Positions 1 to 15,000 of a stretch of 64,000 nucleotides of DNA are shown here, one piece after another (within the stretch, counting starts at the first letter, position 1; each line of letters opens with the position of its first letter). The position numbers and the translations under genes were made by a program. The notes under the pieces were generated by a model that saw only the letters and a list, made by a program, of their open reading frames with translations, made no database searches and was not told the origin of the DNA. Location: assembly GCF_014851395.1 (NCBI RefSeq), contig NW_024044681.1, forward strand, positions 22,569,036 through 22,633,035. The letters run 5' to 3'. The stretch is from Micropterus salmoides (taxonomy: Eukaryota; Chordata; Actinopteri; Centrarchiformes; Centrarchidae).

Positions 1-65
1 TTTAGGTTTAAGGGAGAGTACTACTAATGTTTTCTTTACATTAATTTGCTTTTGTTTGTATCTAG

Positions 66-3000
66 CGGCAGCAGAGAAGGATGCCATTAAAAACACATAC
101 ACCAAGATTGTTGATGCCTATGGAATCCTGGGCGTCCTCCGCCTAAACCTGGGTAAGCTATAGAAACATCTTCTTTATTTATTGCTTGTTGCAGAAATGT
201 CCTGGGTCCAGTCCAGAGTGTGACCCCCAGGTTCTTGTGTGACTGTGAAGGCTCTCTGGTTTGTAGTCCTGGTGCTGCTTACTTATAAGCTGCTTTGTGC
301 TGTCCTCTACATGACCTTGAAGGCTCTTGTTATCACAACAAGGAAAACACAGTGTAAAAGATTAAAGCTCAGTCTTATAGATGGCTGAGATTTGACTTGG
401 CTGGTGATTTCCTATAAAGCTGCACCAAAGTTTAATTAACCATTTCTTGTGCAGTCTCTAAATAGTTATTTTTTAAATATTGTCTTAATGAAATGCTTCA
501 TATCTGTTGACATACTGCTTGGTTCCAACCTTTCCTTTTTACAATCCACCATGTATAATGTTTTCCTGCTCATGTCCCTTTCTTTTTGCCATACTCCACC
601 TTACTTCTGCAGGTGACTCCATGCTTCACAGTCTGGTGGTTGTGACAGGATGCAGCTCTGTGGGGAAGGTACAGGATTCAGAGGTTTTCAGGGTCACACA
701 GACAGACTTTATATCACTGAAGAATGATCCAGCAGATGAGGACCGCATCGCTGAGGTGCGAAAGGTCCTGAACTCAGGACACTTCTACTTTGCCTGGTCT
801 GCCTCTGGAGTCAGCATGGACTTGAGTCTCAATGCACATCGCAGGATTCTAGAAGACACTACAGATAACCGCTTCTTTTGGTAAGACCATGAAATGATTA
901 CTGTTCCAAGGTTATAAGGAGACTAGAAGGCAGGTGTTTGGCTTTTAAAATCTCTGTAGTAGTAGATGAACTGTACATAAGTGTTCTGCAATCTGCACTG
1001 TAGACGTTGTGGTAAAATATTTTTTTCTGAATGTGTAATAATGGGGTCTGTGTGATTTGCTGCTAAGGTGTGAGAATTCACTGTTCACACTGAATTTGTC
1101 TTTGTGTTTACTATTGTGTCTGTCTTTTATGAACCAATAGGAACCAATCTCTGCACCTGCACCTGAAACACTATGGAGTAAACTGTGACGACTGGCTGTT
1201 GAGGCTGATGTGTGGTGGTGTTGAGATCAGGACTATCTATGCAGGGCACAAACAGGCCAAGGCCTGCATCTTCTCCCGCCTCAGCTCAGAGCGAGCTGGC
1301 ACGCGATTCAATGTCCGAGGAACAAATGACGATGGTCAGGTGGCCAACTTTGTGGAGACTGAACAGGTGACTCAGACCTTTGACAGTTTTCTTGAATCTC
1401 TCTTCTTATGATGAGGTAATTTGATAAAAGCTGGTGATCATCAGTTGCATCAGTTTCTATAAGCTATAAGCATGTAAGTTCTGTTGTCAGGTGCCTGTCA
1501 GAGCAAGCCCAGCGGGAGGCAGTGACATATTCTGCCACACACTGAAAAGCTTTAGCCAATTTGTTTTTGCTTGTTTACTTTTTTCTTCATTGGTGCAATA
1601 TAACAAAACAATAAAAGAAGTGAGACAGAGTTAAACAATGGTGGACGTGTGGCATTGAGACGGGAAAGCAAAATAGTTTGACATTGACAGTCATCATCAT
1701 CATATACATATACATCATCATACAGAGGAAATGGGAGTGCAGTGCCAAGTAGTGTGGAAGTAGGAGTCACGGATGTTTTGTGTGCAGTCAGTTTTCAGTG
1801 TGCGAATCCCATTTTAAACATTTTTTGCCAAGTGAGGTGCACTCTGTGGATTACCTTGTACTGTATGAGCTACGTGTAAATGTTAGTTATTCAGGAGACA
1901 GGAGTCGGCAGTGGGATTGATGAATAGATCTTGTTGCCAATTTACTGGTGTTACAGATATTGTTGTCAGATTTGGATATCAGTTTTTTGTTTTTCTTAGA
2001 TGGGAGTTTTTTTTTGGAGATGTGTTGTTGAGAAAATCTGAAACTAATGGCTGAATAGGGATAGGCCTAATTGAAAACAGATCATTTGTTTTTAGGTGTG
2101 TTGTAATTTTTATTGTTGCTGTTCTGCCCATGATGGATATTGGTAGCATTGTCCAATGTTGAAAGGTCATCATTTATTGTTCAGTGTAATTGGGTGAGTT
2201 TCAGATTAAACAACTCTGGCATGTTTGGGGGAAATCTTGATACCTAAATATAATATAAAGTGGTGTATGGGTTGCTGCTCCCAGCTATTTATGCTGAGAG
2301 GGAGGATGATTGGTTTAGTCCAGTCAATAGAGTAGCTTGAAATACAGCTCTATAAGATGGTGTCTTGCAATGATATTGAAGAGTTTTGGAGGAAGAGCAC
2401 TATGTCATCTGCGTAAAGACTCATTTTATGTTGTGTGTTAGCAGTTTGGAGACCGGTCATATTGACATGTTGACGAATGGCTGCTGCTGGGGTTTAGTGA
2501 AAATTGTGGATAATGAGGGGGAGAGTGGGCATCCTTGCTGGTACCTCTGTACTGCTGAAAGCTTTAAAGCTGTGATGTTAGTATTCTTTGTGCATATTGT
2601 GGCCTGTTCAGCTTCACTTCAATTGCATATTGCCAAATCAATAAAAGGTTATCTCAGAGCAGTTGTCATATTTAGCAGGTCTAGACCTTACATAAATAAT
2701 ATTATTTACAGAGACCCAATAATTCCCACCATGAGCAAGCACTTGGTGACAGTGGCGAGGAAAAACTCGCTTTTAATAGACAGTATCCTCGAGCAGAACC
2801 TAGACTCCTGGTGGTCAGCCAACTGCCTTGATAGAGGAGTCATGTGTATGGAATACTGACTCAGTTAATAAATAATAGGTGGAATAGTCTAAGTGGTTTC
2901 AACATGTATCATGGACACATTTGTGTTTAGAGTCACGTGACCTTGATTAATACAGTCTATTTAAACACTGGTTATCTATTGACTGTTCAGGAGCAAATCT

Positions 3001-6000
3001 GTTGCACGCTTTTATTTCAGTCCACACATTGACAGAAAACACATGAATATGAATTTGCAAGCTTACTTTTCAACTAACTGTTTCCCTTTTTTATAGTTCC
3101 TTTTTTCCTGTTTCAGGAAACAAACACAAAGCTGTAGGTTGGACAGAATAAATGGAACTACTAGAGTTACAATGCAATGTAATGCAATGCATCCACACGT
3201 ATTTGCTGCCTCAAAAATGACCATAGAGGTCAGTCAACATTAAAGTCTGAATAGAAATTGAACATTACAAGCTTCAGATGTATAGTGGTAATTGCAAAGT
3301 TTTTGTATTGGATAATATGGTATTGTCAGGTGTTCTGATTATTTTGGCCCTGTAGTGTTGACAGATTTTGGTGATGCTGAGTGATTTGGGCCTCACAAAT
3401 GTGCGTGTGTCGTTCTGATTTCTCCTTTACGTTTCCTTTGTGTCCTGACAAAGCGGCCACAGACACACATGCTAGTATTGTTTAGAGTCATTTCCCTCTC
3501 TACATTTTACAGTCATAGATGATTTTAAATTATGTTAGTTTGGTATAGTTTTAATAAGGCTGTATTACTTTTAATTTCCATAGTTTGTTTTGTTGTTTGG
3601 GTGGTCGATTGGGTCTGTTTTGAAATTAAGTGTTTAATCTGTTTTTTTTTCTCTTTTCTTTACATTTGTTGCAATACAGTGTTTTTATCACTACATGTGT
3701 GTTCTGTTACATTGCAAATTAACTTAACCAAACTTTCCTCTTGTTTTGTATAGGTTATCTTTCTGGATGACAAAGTCTCATCCTTCATACAGATCCGTGG
3801 GTCCATTCCTCTTTTCTGGGAACAGCCAGGAATCCAGGTAATGGAAACTAAATCTATCACGTACAGCCACAATTGAATGGTGAATGTGAGGTTTTTCATT
3901 ACATGAAAATCATAAGCCCTCATCTTTGGAGCTCTTGCAAAACAAAACAAAAAACCTTTCATTTGGCATTTTGTGTGTTAAAGCCAGGGTATACAGAATC
4001 TTTTTTTGTTATATTTGTTGAAATTCTCTTTACATCCCGATAGCAATCAATAAATCAAATGCTTTGACACAAAAATGTGGCTGTCATCGGACTGTAAGGT
4101 TTCATTCTGAAATTATTTGTTGGCTTACCTATCTACCTATCCACCTACCTACTTACCCCGAACACTCTGCCGGTCCACTAATTACCTATGAAAAGATGCT
4201 TTGGAAGGAGACCTGAAGGAAGGGGCTGTTCTGTTGTGTTTTTTTGTTTGAATACGTTCAAAGTCTAGCTCTCTCTTGCTAGTTCTCCAACATGTCTACC
4301 CTAGCTTTAAGACAGTGTTTAGAGAATGAGATGTCTCCTTGTAATTACACTGGATATCTTTATCCTAGTTTTAACACATTTTGTCCATACTGTGTTCAGA
4401 AAAAGTCCATTAAAGGTGTTTTGTTGCACCTGAATGAGAATCGGCACCCTAAAGCGCTGGATGAGAACCCCCACCTGGTATAACCTTTTCTTTTTTTTGG
4501 CTCTTGCTGGTGTTGGCGCTTTCATACTGCAGATAGGGGGTTCTCTGTGCTATGCCAAAGGCCAGGGGTGAAAACCAAGGCAATCCCATTATTGATTTTT
4601 ATCCAGGTCCCATACACAGGACCTGTCCAGGTAATGCTATTTTGGAGATTTAAAGCAGGAACTAGAATCACCTATTACATGCACACCATAAACAAGATCT
4701 CTGGGATTGTCCTGCCCTTGTCCTGACATTGCACAGACTGGTGGATTAGTTCAGACGTGGGGGAGGTTAATGATAGATACAGTGGTTGGTAAAGGGCATT
4801 TTTCTGTTTTCCTCAGCTCCCAGACATCTTTGGTCAGGTGAGAGCCTGGTCTGAAAACATTCCCTAACCACTTCCCTTTCTTTCACTTAGCTGATATTCC
4901 CCAGGCAACTGGATAAGTGTTGATTGATAATATGGAAGACAGAGCTGTTAACTCTGTTGGAGGGCCAAGAGGAGCCAAGACATATTATCCTATTCAGGTC
5001 TATGGTTTGGTCAAAACACAGGGTCGTGGGCTCGGGGTTGTTTTCAGACATAACTGTAGTCCTCCTGCTTATAAAGCCCTCTTTTAGGTCTTAGTCCCCT
5101 CTACCGATTGTGGCTTAGTAGGCTTCTTTTCTCCTGCCTATACTCTGTAATTCATTCCCTGAGCAGGATGGATAGTTTCGGTTTATCCAGAAGAAGAGTT
5201 ATTGATCTCGCTACAGTTAGTTTACGTTAGAAATAGTTGTGAATTATTCTCTGACTTGTACTGCCCCCTCTTAATCAATAAGTTGTTAGAGTCCTAGGTA
5301 GATGAAAATCTTAGTAATATGTTTTTTATAATAGTTTTGGGGAAAGAGCCTTTATCAAATTAAGAAATCCTTCTGAACAAGTGCGTTCAACCGTCTAATA
5401 ATTCAATTACAGATAGAATTTCCTCACCTAATTTATTAGTTATCTATCATTAATAGTTAAGTAACAGTTTCTTTACTCAAGGACACACCTATTAAATGGC
5501 ATGAGATATGTAACATTGAAATATGTTGTGGAGATTGCTTTTAGTAGTTTAGGACTATCAAAGAGTTCAAAGGGTTATTTGAACAGTTACACTCCATGTA
5601 TTATCTGTTGAGCTGGAGTAAAATTTTGGTCTGAGGTGTACAGCTGTAACATGAGTCCTTTCAGATGCCATCTCAGGAAGTTATTAAATATGCATAACAT
5701 AGACCTGCACAACAGTAGAGAGAGGAAGGAGTGACAAAATGGACGCAGCATGGAGCAAAATGTCTCGCCCTGCCATTCGCACGCGTAACCAAAATTGGCA
5801 CACATAAAGCAGAGGAAAAGACGGTGTTAAAGAAAGGGAGAAACTGGACTCAGAAGGAAGGAAAATTCCCACAAGGACACAGTGAGAGGCAAAGTGCACA
5901 CTGGAGATCCCAATAATGTCCCCAGAGAAAACGCAGTGGTAAAAATGATTGACTGGTTTGGATCCAGAATGCGAGTATGGTGCTCGTGACCTGAAGTGAG

Positions 6001-9000
6001 TGATCAGTTGAGAATGAGGAGGCAGAATCTGAATGATGCAGGAGGGATGATGACGTGTTTTGTTTTTTTTTCCCCTCTTTTCCGTTGATGACAAGCTATT
6101 AGAGACAGGAAGAGCAGATATTTGAAAAGCAAAAGAAGATGAATAAATGTCAGGAAAGTTTGTGCACAGGCACAAATGGCTGGGGAACAACAAGGGAACA
6201 AGTAAGGACGTGCAGTGCAAAGGGAGTAGATTTCCGTGTTACAGCCACTGCAAAGGGGTCCTGCTAGGCCTGTCAAGGTGCAGCCATGCCTGACTTTGCT
6301 TCTCTGTAAGGCTCTTTGGTGTTTCTCGTGATTCAGCCAGCACCGGTATACTCTCAAAATGAAGTGTGTATGAGCGTTAGTGAGACAAAAAGCAAGCAGA
6401 AAGGCAATGGAAAACTTCTATTAAAAGTTCCATTAAAGGTGTTTGAGAGATGACAGGCAACAGGATTTCTCAGCTGCTCGGTATCTGTCTCTGTATGAAC
6501 AAATTTCCCTATGCTGCCCCTGTGTCGCTGTTGTCCTATGCCATTCATGTTTTTTCCACTACGGTATAAAGGTCTTGTTTCCGATGTTATCCAAAATTTC
6601 AATCCCAACCTAATTCTTCACCACCAGGTTTTCTGGTCATCTGCATCGTGTGTGTTTGGACAACTGTCTTTTAAAGGATTTGATTTTAAGTTAAGGACAC
6701 TGTGACTTCTGTCTTTTGTGTCTTTTCTTGCTGTCTCTACTCTGCAGGTTGGCTCTCATCGTGTCAAACTTTCAAGAGGATTTGAGGCAAATGCGCCAGC
6801 ATTTGAAAGGTAATTAAAACGCCTGTGTGTGTGTGTGTGTGTGTGTGTGTGGCAGTTTTCAGCTGCTTTATCTGGCCTCCAAAAGATTACCACTCCTCTA
6901 AGAAGCAGGCGAGACACCATAATGCTATGTCTCCTGCAGTCACTGCCTCAACCACAATAGAGGAAAGCTCTCCAGACTTCTTGAAGAGAAGATGTTAATT
7001 GAAGTGTGTCCTCAGAGGCCGGTTTATTGCACGGAACAGAAAGGACACATTAGTAGCCTTTGATTAGCAGTTGACCTGAATAAACCCGTATTTTATATTG
7101 ACAGTTTCTTTGCAAAAGTACTTCTTTGACTTTTTGCATATCTCTTTTGGAGATGAAATTATTTAACAGTGGATTTAATGAAATATGTGTATGTATGTGT
7201 GTGTGTGTGTGTGTATGTGTGTGTGTGTGTGTGGGGGGGTTTAATCATCATTAAACAATAAAGTACTGAAATTCTTTACTTATGAATTCAGATCCAGAGA
7301 CTATTTTATGCAATTATTTCTTCTCGGTAGTTGTATTTTTCCAAATTGTACTCTGAAAAATAGCTACAGTATTCTGTAGCTATGGATTGGCTCTTTGATT
7401 ACTCGTCTTGTCTTGACTGGCAGTAAATTGTGGAGACCAGGTTATCAGCCTGATACCAAAAAATGAAATTTAAATTTTGCAGCCTTTCCCTGTCTAGACA
7501 CATTGCAGATGCTGGGTCAGCAACAGAGCAGCAGCATCCAGAGTTTCTAGTTTAGTTAAGGACATTTAAGACAGATTGTCACTGGGACTAAAACCAGGTC
7601 CTGTAGAAGAACGTTGATCACCCTAATCACTGTGGCACACCTTGATAGTTCCTTGATAGCTCCTTCCTTATCAACTTTCTGTAGCCACCCTATCAGTCTC
7701 AGCACAGCCATGCAGTTCACTCAAGGCAACATGTTGATGTGAAGCTATGTAAAATTCTGAAGACCACTAGTGGTTCTTTCTTTTCTAGATCTAGATCTTG
7801 ATCTTGGACTCAGCAGGGCTGAGCTCAGTATAAATGTTTCCTGTTGCTTATAAATATCTTGAGCATGTCAGGACAAGCACGTCAGATGCACCATTTGTGT
7901 TTTGCAACAAATTAGTCATTTTTTCACACTAGTAGTTGGCAGCACATCTGGTCAATATCTGTCCAGATTAGGACGTATGACTAATCCTTTGTAATATCTA
8001 GGCAGTCTAATGCAGTGACAGCCTAATATGTCTTTGTCGAAATTCCTTAGATAGTACAAGGCCAACAATAACATCTTTTTTAAACACTGTAACACTAGCA
8101 GAGTGTCGTCTAGGTCTGCTTTTCTCTTTGCTGGTTGGCGCTGCCATTCCATCCATATCCGGTCTCTACAACTTTGCAAAAACATGCATAAGCTAAGTCT
8201 TATTATGTACACCCATGATTAATCCCCATCATTTGTGTAATGTAGTCCCTCGGCTATTCAGGTGCAAGTGTCACAACTGAAGAAAGATGTATTGAAATAT
8301 AAATAAAGATTACAGTTTATTAGGATTTATACAACTTTGGAATTCATTGCACATTCATATTTAATTTTTGATATGTCATGTCTCATTCAAAGTAATTTGC
8401 ATTACACGTAAAAGTTTGAAAAAAAAAAATGATACAGACCTGTCAGTGGGTTTATCAGGATTTAATCTGAGAGATCCTTATCAAGCTTAAACACTCCTAA
8501 TCATGAATACTTTCATATGTTATGATGAGTGCTGGTATTGATGCACCATTATTCTGTGATGTCATTTTAAACCTTTACAATGCTTATTATGTGGTTGTGT
8601 ATGTGTTTTCCAGACACTTCACTGCACTGCGGAGGTTGTATGGTAAACAGGTGATCATCAACCTGCTTGGGAGTAAAGAAGGGGAACACATGCTCAGCAA
8701 AGCGTTTCAGGTGAGAGGCACCTTTTTCTGTCCCCCGACACTGACATGTACTGTAAGACATTTATTTAATGCTCCTAGCAAAACAGACTTGGTCCAAAAC
8801 GCACTGGCTGCAAATGATGCGTGTCAAAACAGTTGCTGCCTTTATTCTCTTTGTAAAGCCACACACTAGCGACAGCAAGGAATTCTTCCTTATTCCAATG
8901 CCAGTACTGTGAATTCTTGTAAGGTCACATTTTTGTCTATGGTCTATTTATGACATCTAGTGTGTGCTGTGGGTGTTTTAGCAAATTGAAAGTGAAATGT

Positions 9001-12000
9001 ACAAAACATTGCCTTTAAATGTAAATGTTTACTATTAATGAGTAAGCATAGTCGACTATATTAACAGCTGTTAACCGATGAATGTTCACAGATTACAATC
9101 AAAGAATTTCCTGGGAATTCAAGCCATTGGTTTTGTATTAATGAATGCAAACTGATGTTGCTTTGTGGGTAAAGGCAACGCACTTTGCATGCACAATGTT
9201 TTTGCATTCAGTTTGAATTTCTGGGAATGAGTCCTCTTCCTCTCTCTGTCACTCTCAGAGTCACCTGAAGGCATCAGAGCATTCAACAGCAGTGAAAATG
9301 GTGAACTTTGACTACCATCAAAATGTGAAGGGAGGCAAGGCAGACAAACTCCACAGTGTCCTCAAACCTTACGTCAGCAAGTTCATGGAGGAATGTGGGT
9401 TCTTCTACTACTCAGGAGAGACGGGTATCGTAAGGTGAGAAATAAATACCAACAAAGAAGTAGTGTACAAAGTACAAAGTACAAAGAGCAGTGTGTAGGA
9501 TTTAGTGGCAACTAGCAGTGAAAACCACTCGCTTCGCTCTCCCATTCTATACGTGTAGGAGAAACTACGGTGGCTGTGAAACTCGCGAAAAAATGTGAAA
9601 GGCCCTCTCTAGATGCAGTCTTTGAGCCATATTCTGCAGATGGATCCCCTTATATCTTACACACGGAACCTTTTAAATTCTATAAAATAATATAATGTTT
9701 GTTATTGCTTCTTAACATTTTGACATCTTTTTAGGACTCAGGGTGGGACCATTAGGACCAACTGCCTGGACTGTCTGGATAGAACCAACAGCGTCCAGGC
9801 CTTCTTTGCCCTTGAGGTAGGACCGTGTCACATTGTGTTTTATGCTCTTGTTTTGTTATAAAATAGCATTTGCATTTCTTGTGTCAAAGGACATTGTATT
9901 TAGTGATAATGCTTTTAGTCAAACCCACTATTCTTTACCACACCAGATGCTGCCAAAACAGCTGGAGGAAATGGGTCTGACAGAGAAGCCCCAGCTGGTG
10001 GCCAGGTTCCAGGAGGTTTTTCGGACCATGTGGTCTGCAAACGGAGACTCCGTCAGTAAGATCTATGCTGGAACTGGTGCCCTGGATGGCAAGGCCAAGG
10101 TACACAACATGAATATACAAATTCACAGTAAATCACAATTTAACCATTGAGGCAAAAATGTGATGCTCAGCAGATTATCAAAGTTGTATTTGATGTAGGA
10201 TTTCCATGATTTTACGAATTTTAGCACCTGATACTGTTAGAAGTTACTTACAGTAACGCTCAGCCTGTTGTAACAACATCCTCCCAGTCGTTGATACTGG
10301 CAGGGAACATGGAACTGTCAGTGACAGCATTTGATTGAAGCAAATTCAGCAAACTTCACTTTCAACTATAGAAAGAAAATATAGCAGGAGCTGTGTCAAA
10401 ACGGTGATATGTAGGTTTTACCACCTTAAACAAAAACTGTTTGAAAATTCAGTTATTTTATCATGAACTTCTTTTATTTTGGTACACCAAGAGAGGTTCA
10501 CGGAGTCTCTCAATAGTATCAGCCCTCACAACCTACTGTCACCTGACCTGTGACCAGTTCATCTATGATCAAGCATGTTCACAGTCATGGCCCCTTTCAT
10601 GACTGTGACACATTAATAGCCACAAACAGAACTGTACAATAAAGGGAGAAGTCCTGTACTGTGTGTTGACAGAACTGAGGACTTCAGTTGTTACTTTGGA
10701 CTTTGATATTCAGCCATAGATGCAGTGAGTTCTGCATGAACAGTCAATCCTTTCTGAGTGTAGAACTGTGTGCTTCTGTTTCTTAACTTGTGTGCTATCT
10801 CTTTCTGCTATCCTCTGGACCTCTCTACCTGTGTGGTAAGTTAACGAGCCAGTTGATGTTGTTTTTGAGCTGTGGGTCTATTTCTGGTGCATTGGATTTC
10901 AGTGTCTGGATTAGATGATGATGATGCAGGATGGGGTATGTGGGACCTCCTTTTTGTATGAAAAGTGATTTATTCTCCTCGAAGTATTCTGGTGATGCAT
11001 ACTGTCTTGACCTGGCAACTCTTGAAAGCTCCATGGGGATCTCTGCCGATCTACGTCTAGTTAGAATCTAGTTAAGAGGAGCAAAAAAGCAAAGGGAAAT
11101 AGCTGTTGTTATTGTCATTTTCTATTTTTGCTTAAATTAACTTGCAACATCTGCGGTCTTGGTTGGATGCACCTGGAGGAATCAAAATTATTATTGCCAT
11201 TAATTATGTTACACATCAATCAGTGACATTTTAAAGTGCTATGTCTGGCAGTTTTGATCCTTCCTGGTCAGTTCAAAAATCAGTATTACTTGGGTGTCTC
11301 TCATGTGTTCCTACTTTTCTTCTCTTCCATGGTTGGAAAATACCAACTTTTTTTCCCGCCACAACAAGTGAAAATATAGCTAATAATTTAGGTGGTTTTA
11401 TCTAATTGAAGTGTGTGTGTCTGTGTGTGTGTGTGTGTCTGTGTGTGTCTGTTTTGTAGGCGGGAAAGCTAAAAGATGGAGCTCGTTCTGTGACAAGGAC
11501 CATCCAGAACAACTTCTTTGACAGTTCAAAGCAGGAGGCCATAGACATCCTGAGGCTGGGCTCCACACTCAACAGTGATTTGGCGGACAAAGCTCGGGCC
11601 TTGCTCACCACTTCCAGTCTTTACGGTAATTCTTTGTAATTGATATGTATATATATATTGAATATGACCTATGTTTTATTGAGTCAACAGTTTGCATCTT
11701 CTTACAATTTACTTAAATTGTGTAACAAAGTTTTTGCAAGTTGCATATATCTTGTAATTGTAAATCAAAGAATATAATTTCCTTTCTGGGGAGGATTGTT
11801 TGAATATTTTGACGAGCTTTGTATCTGTTGTAGAAGCTACTCTGCACAAGTGTTTATCTGCTCTGTGTCAAGTAGGAAGTGTAATCTCCATGAGTCAGTT
11901 TCTGTCCCAGTTAGATTAACAACTGCTCTGCTAGAATTATCTGTTAAAGAACTGGTTAACCCGCCCTTCTCTCCTTTCTCTCACCCCCCCCTCGCTCTTG

Positions 12001-15000
12001 CGCACAATCTTAGTCACTGAGCCCGTCTTACAATCAGGTATAGTAACTGACATACTGCCCCCAGTGAATGGATCTTTTCATCCCGTCACCTAGTTCTCAT
12101 ATCATTTGTGTTTGCTACTCTATTATTGTTCATTCATTTATAATTCAACGTTGGTAGTGGTAACACTCTGTCGGCTGCATATCATCAGGCTTAAATGAAA
12201 GAGGATGCTGAATTTTGCAATGAATTTGACATCACTTTGGAAATGTACAGACAGAAATGAACCATTACCAAGGTTGATTAATTGAATGTTATGTTTATTT
12301 CAGTGAGATTTGTGGTTTGTATTCTTAATCCCATGCCCTGTGTTTTAGAACATTCCCTCTATTGTATTTGTTTTGTTTGCCTGTATGCCACCCTTCCTGC
12401 AGACAGACACACACACACATACTCAACCATTTTACACTCTAACCCTACTCCCCTCCACTCTCCAGCCTCCCCAAGAGTATTGCTTGGAATGTGTCAGAAC
12501 TACCATAAATACACAAGGCCCAAGCAGATCCGGGTTTGTGTCGGCACCTGGAATGTCAACGGGGGTAAACAGTTTCGCAGCATTGCTTACAGAAACCAGA
12601 CAATCAATGACTGGCTGTTGGATGCTCCAAAGAAGGCAGGCCATCCTGAGTTCCAAGGTATGTTGGTATTTATCTGCACTCACTGTTAGGATAAATGTCA
12701 TCCCTGGAAATTATGTTTCATAGGGCGTTATTTATTAGGTTAAAGGAATTTTTTATGTTTTGGTAAAAAATGCTTATTCGCTTTCACTCTCATATCGCTA
12801 CATCTGATTTGTTTAGTCCATACAAAAAAAAACAACCTGTTGTGGTTTAAAAGCGGGGTTATGTGCAGAACTACCTCTTGGCTGTGTGCCTCACAATAAT
12901 GACAAGACTTCAGGAAGTGACAGTGGAAGTTATAGATATAAAAGTATGATAGTGCCACTATTATACCATTATATCTATTGGTGTCCATCTTCACTTCTAA
13001 CTCAAGAAAGCAACTGGGCATATTTCCCAAAATGTTAAACTGTTTCTTTTAAGATGCAAGAGATTTCTAGTTTGAAGTTTCAGGGTGAAAGGTGGGAGAA
13101 AATGTGGACTGGGAAAAGTGAATAGAAGTGCTTCACTCTTCTTTAGTAACAAATGTTCAGGTACTACTTGCTGTAGCTGAGGTCCAGGGAACTAAATGGT
13201 CAACCGCAGCTGATATTGTTCATACTGAGCATTTGCTCGGTGAATGCGTTTACTCACACAAGAAAGAGCCTTGAAACGTGAAAGTTAAAATAGGTGACCT
13301 TAAAGGACAATTTGATATTTTATACTATCATGTTGGCTAGTCTGCCTATAGATTAGCAGAACATTGTACTTATTACTGGCATTACAGAGTAGAACGTTTT
13401 CATTAAAGCACTTGTCTGCTGTCACTACAGTGACGGTGGTTTTAAATCAATATACTACTCACAAAATGTCATTATGTTAAGATATCCAAATCATTTTGAT
13501 CAGATATTTATGTTAAACATTGTGTAATTTTTTTCTTTACAGACAGCAAAGCCAACCCTATAGATATCTTTGCCATTGGTTTTGAGGAAATGGTTGAACT
13601 GAATGCTGGCAACATTGTCAGTGCCAGGTATGTGTGCCTGAGATAACAGACCTGTCTTTGTCCTCCATAAGAATGTCATTTTTAAAGGTGGCTGTGAATT
13701 ATCTCAGATTATGAATTTGCTCTTTGTTGTCATTAAGATCAGGAAACATACTGATTACACATTACATTACATTTATTCATTTAGCTAACGCTTTTACCAA
13801 AGTAGCTTACAATTGCTGTATATGTCGCATGCCTCTGGAGCAACTAGGGGTTAAGTGTCTTGCTCAGGGACACCGTGGTCTCTCACACCAAAGGCATGTG
13901 TCTTATCGACTGCGCCATCACCACCACACATTATTTCAATATGACTTACCCAGATGGGATTTATGTAGGTTATATATCTATAAGAAGAATAAAGAATATT
14001 TTGTAACATGATGAAATGTTAACATTCCCGCTGACTCTGCTCTTTATGTTTTTAGCTTGTCTGTTTTTTAAATTTATTTATTCATTTTTTAATCTTTTTC
14101 TTTCTGTTCTTGCCTCAGCACTACGAACCAGAAACTTTGGGCAGCTGAACTACAAAAAAACATATCGCGGGACCACAAGTATGTGCTGCTTGCTTCAGAG
14201 CAGCTGGTGGGAGTGTGTCTGTTTGTTTTCATCCGTCCACAGCACGCACCATTCATCAGGTATGAAACCGTACACATTCTCACTTACGTGTACACTTTAT
14301 CTAATGGTAACGTAAATCACAGGTATGGTAACAATTCAATGTGTTTTCCAGGGATGTTGCTGTTGATACTGTAAAAACTGGAATGGGCGGGGCGACAGGC
14401 AATAAAGGAGGTGTGGCCATCCGCCTGCTGTTCCACACCACCAGCATCTGCTTTGTCTGCTCCCACTTTGCTGCTGGCCAGTCACAGGTCAAGGAGAGGA
14501 ATGACGACTACAATGAGATCACACGCAGACTCAGCTTCCCCATGGTAATAACGGTGACATTAACAAGTGACTTTTAAAGCACATTTATGCATAACATGAG
14601 CATAAACGCATCCATCGTGTTCTTGCCAGGGTCGCTTGCTGTACTCGCATGACTACATTTTCTGGTGTGGAGACTTCAACTATCGAATCAACCTGCCCAA
14701 TGAGGAAGTAAAAGAGCTCATCAGACAGCAGAACTGGGATGCCTTGACAGATGGGGACCAGCTGTTGGACCAGAAGAACGCTGGTTTGGTATGGTCTACA
14801 GCACACATGCATGTTTACAGCACTGATATGTTTCACTTTCCCTCAACAGAAAACAGTGTACCATAACACTGACCCTGGGTTTTGTAGCCCGTACTGACGC
14901 AGACATTTTTTCTACAGATTTTCCGAGGTTTCATCGAGGGGAAGGTAGATTTTGCCCCCACCTATAAATATGACTTATTCTCAGAAGATTATGACACCAG

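Larger units (their letters stand above)
66..11625 (+). other. synj1: synj1 exons encoding the SAC phosphatase domain
   Basis: Ten exons: 66-152, 613-880, 1141-1366, 3754-3837, 6748-6809, 8614-8710, 9259-9434, 9735-9816, 9947-10099, 11460-11625. All have AG acceptors and GT donors and keep frame. The first visible codon is split across the preceding intron. The catalytic CX5R-T motif, read as RTNCLDCLDRT, lies in exon 9735-9816, at about visible residues 340-350. Adding the missing N-terminus puts the cysteine near position 385, as in human SYNJ1. SAC domains hydrolyse PI4P, PI3P and PI(3,5)P2. The catalytic residues are intact, so an active domain is inferred. Exon 11460-11625 has a second AG nine bases inside its start. 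Confidence 0.93.

Noticed and set aside
2386..2859. 157-codon plus-strand open frame in a synj1 intron
   Set aside because: It runs opposite to a decayed L1-like reverse transcriptase. The meaningful reading is on the minus strand.
5684..6357. Minus-strand open frames of 178 and 117 codons
   Set aside because: No splice support, no recognisable domain, composition like the surrounding intron.
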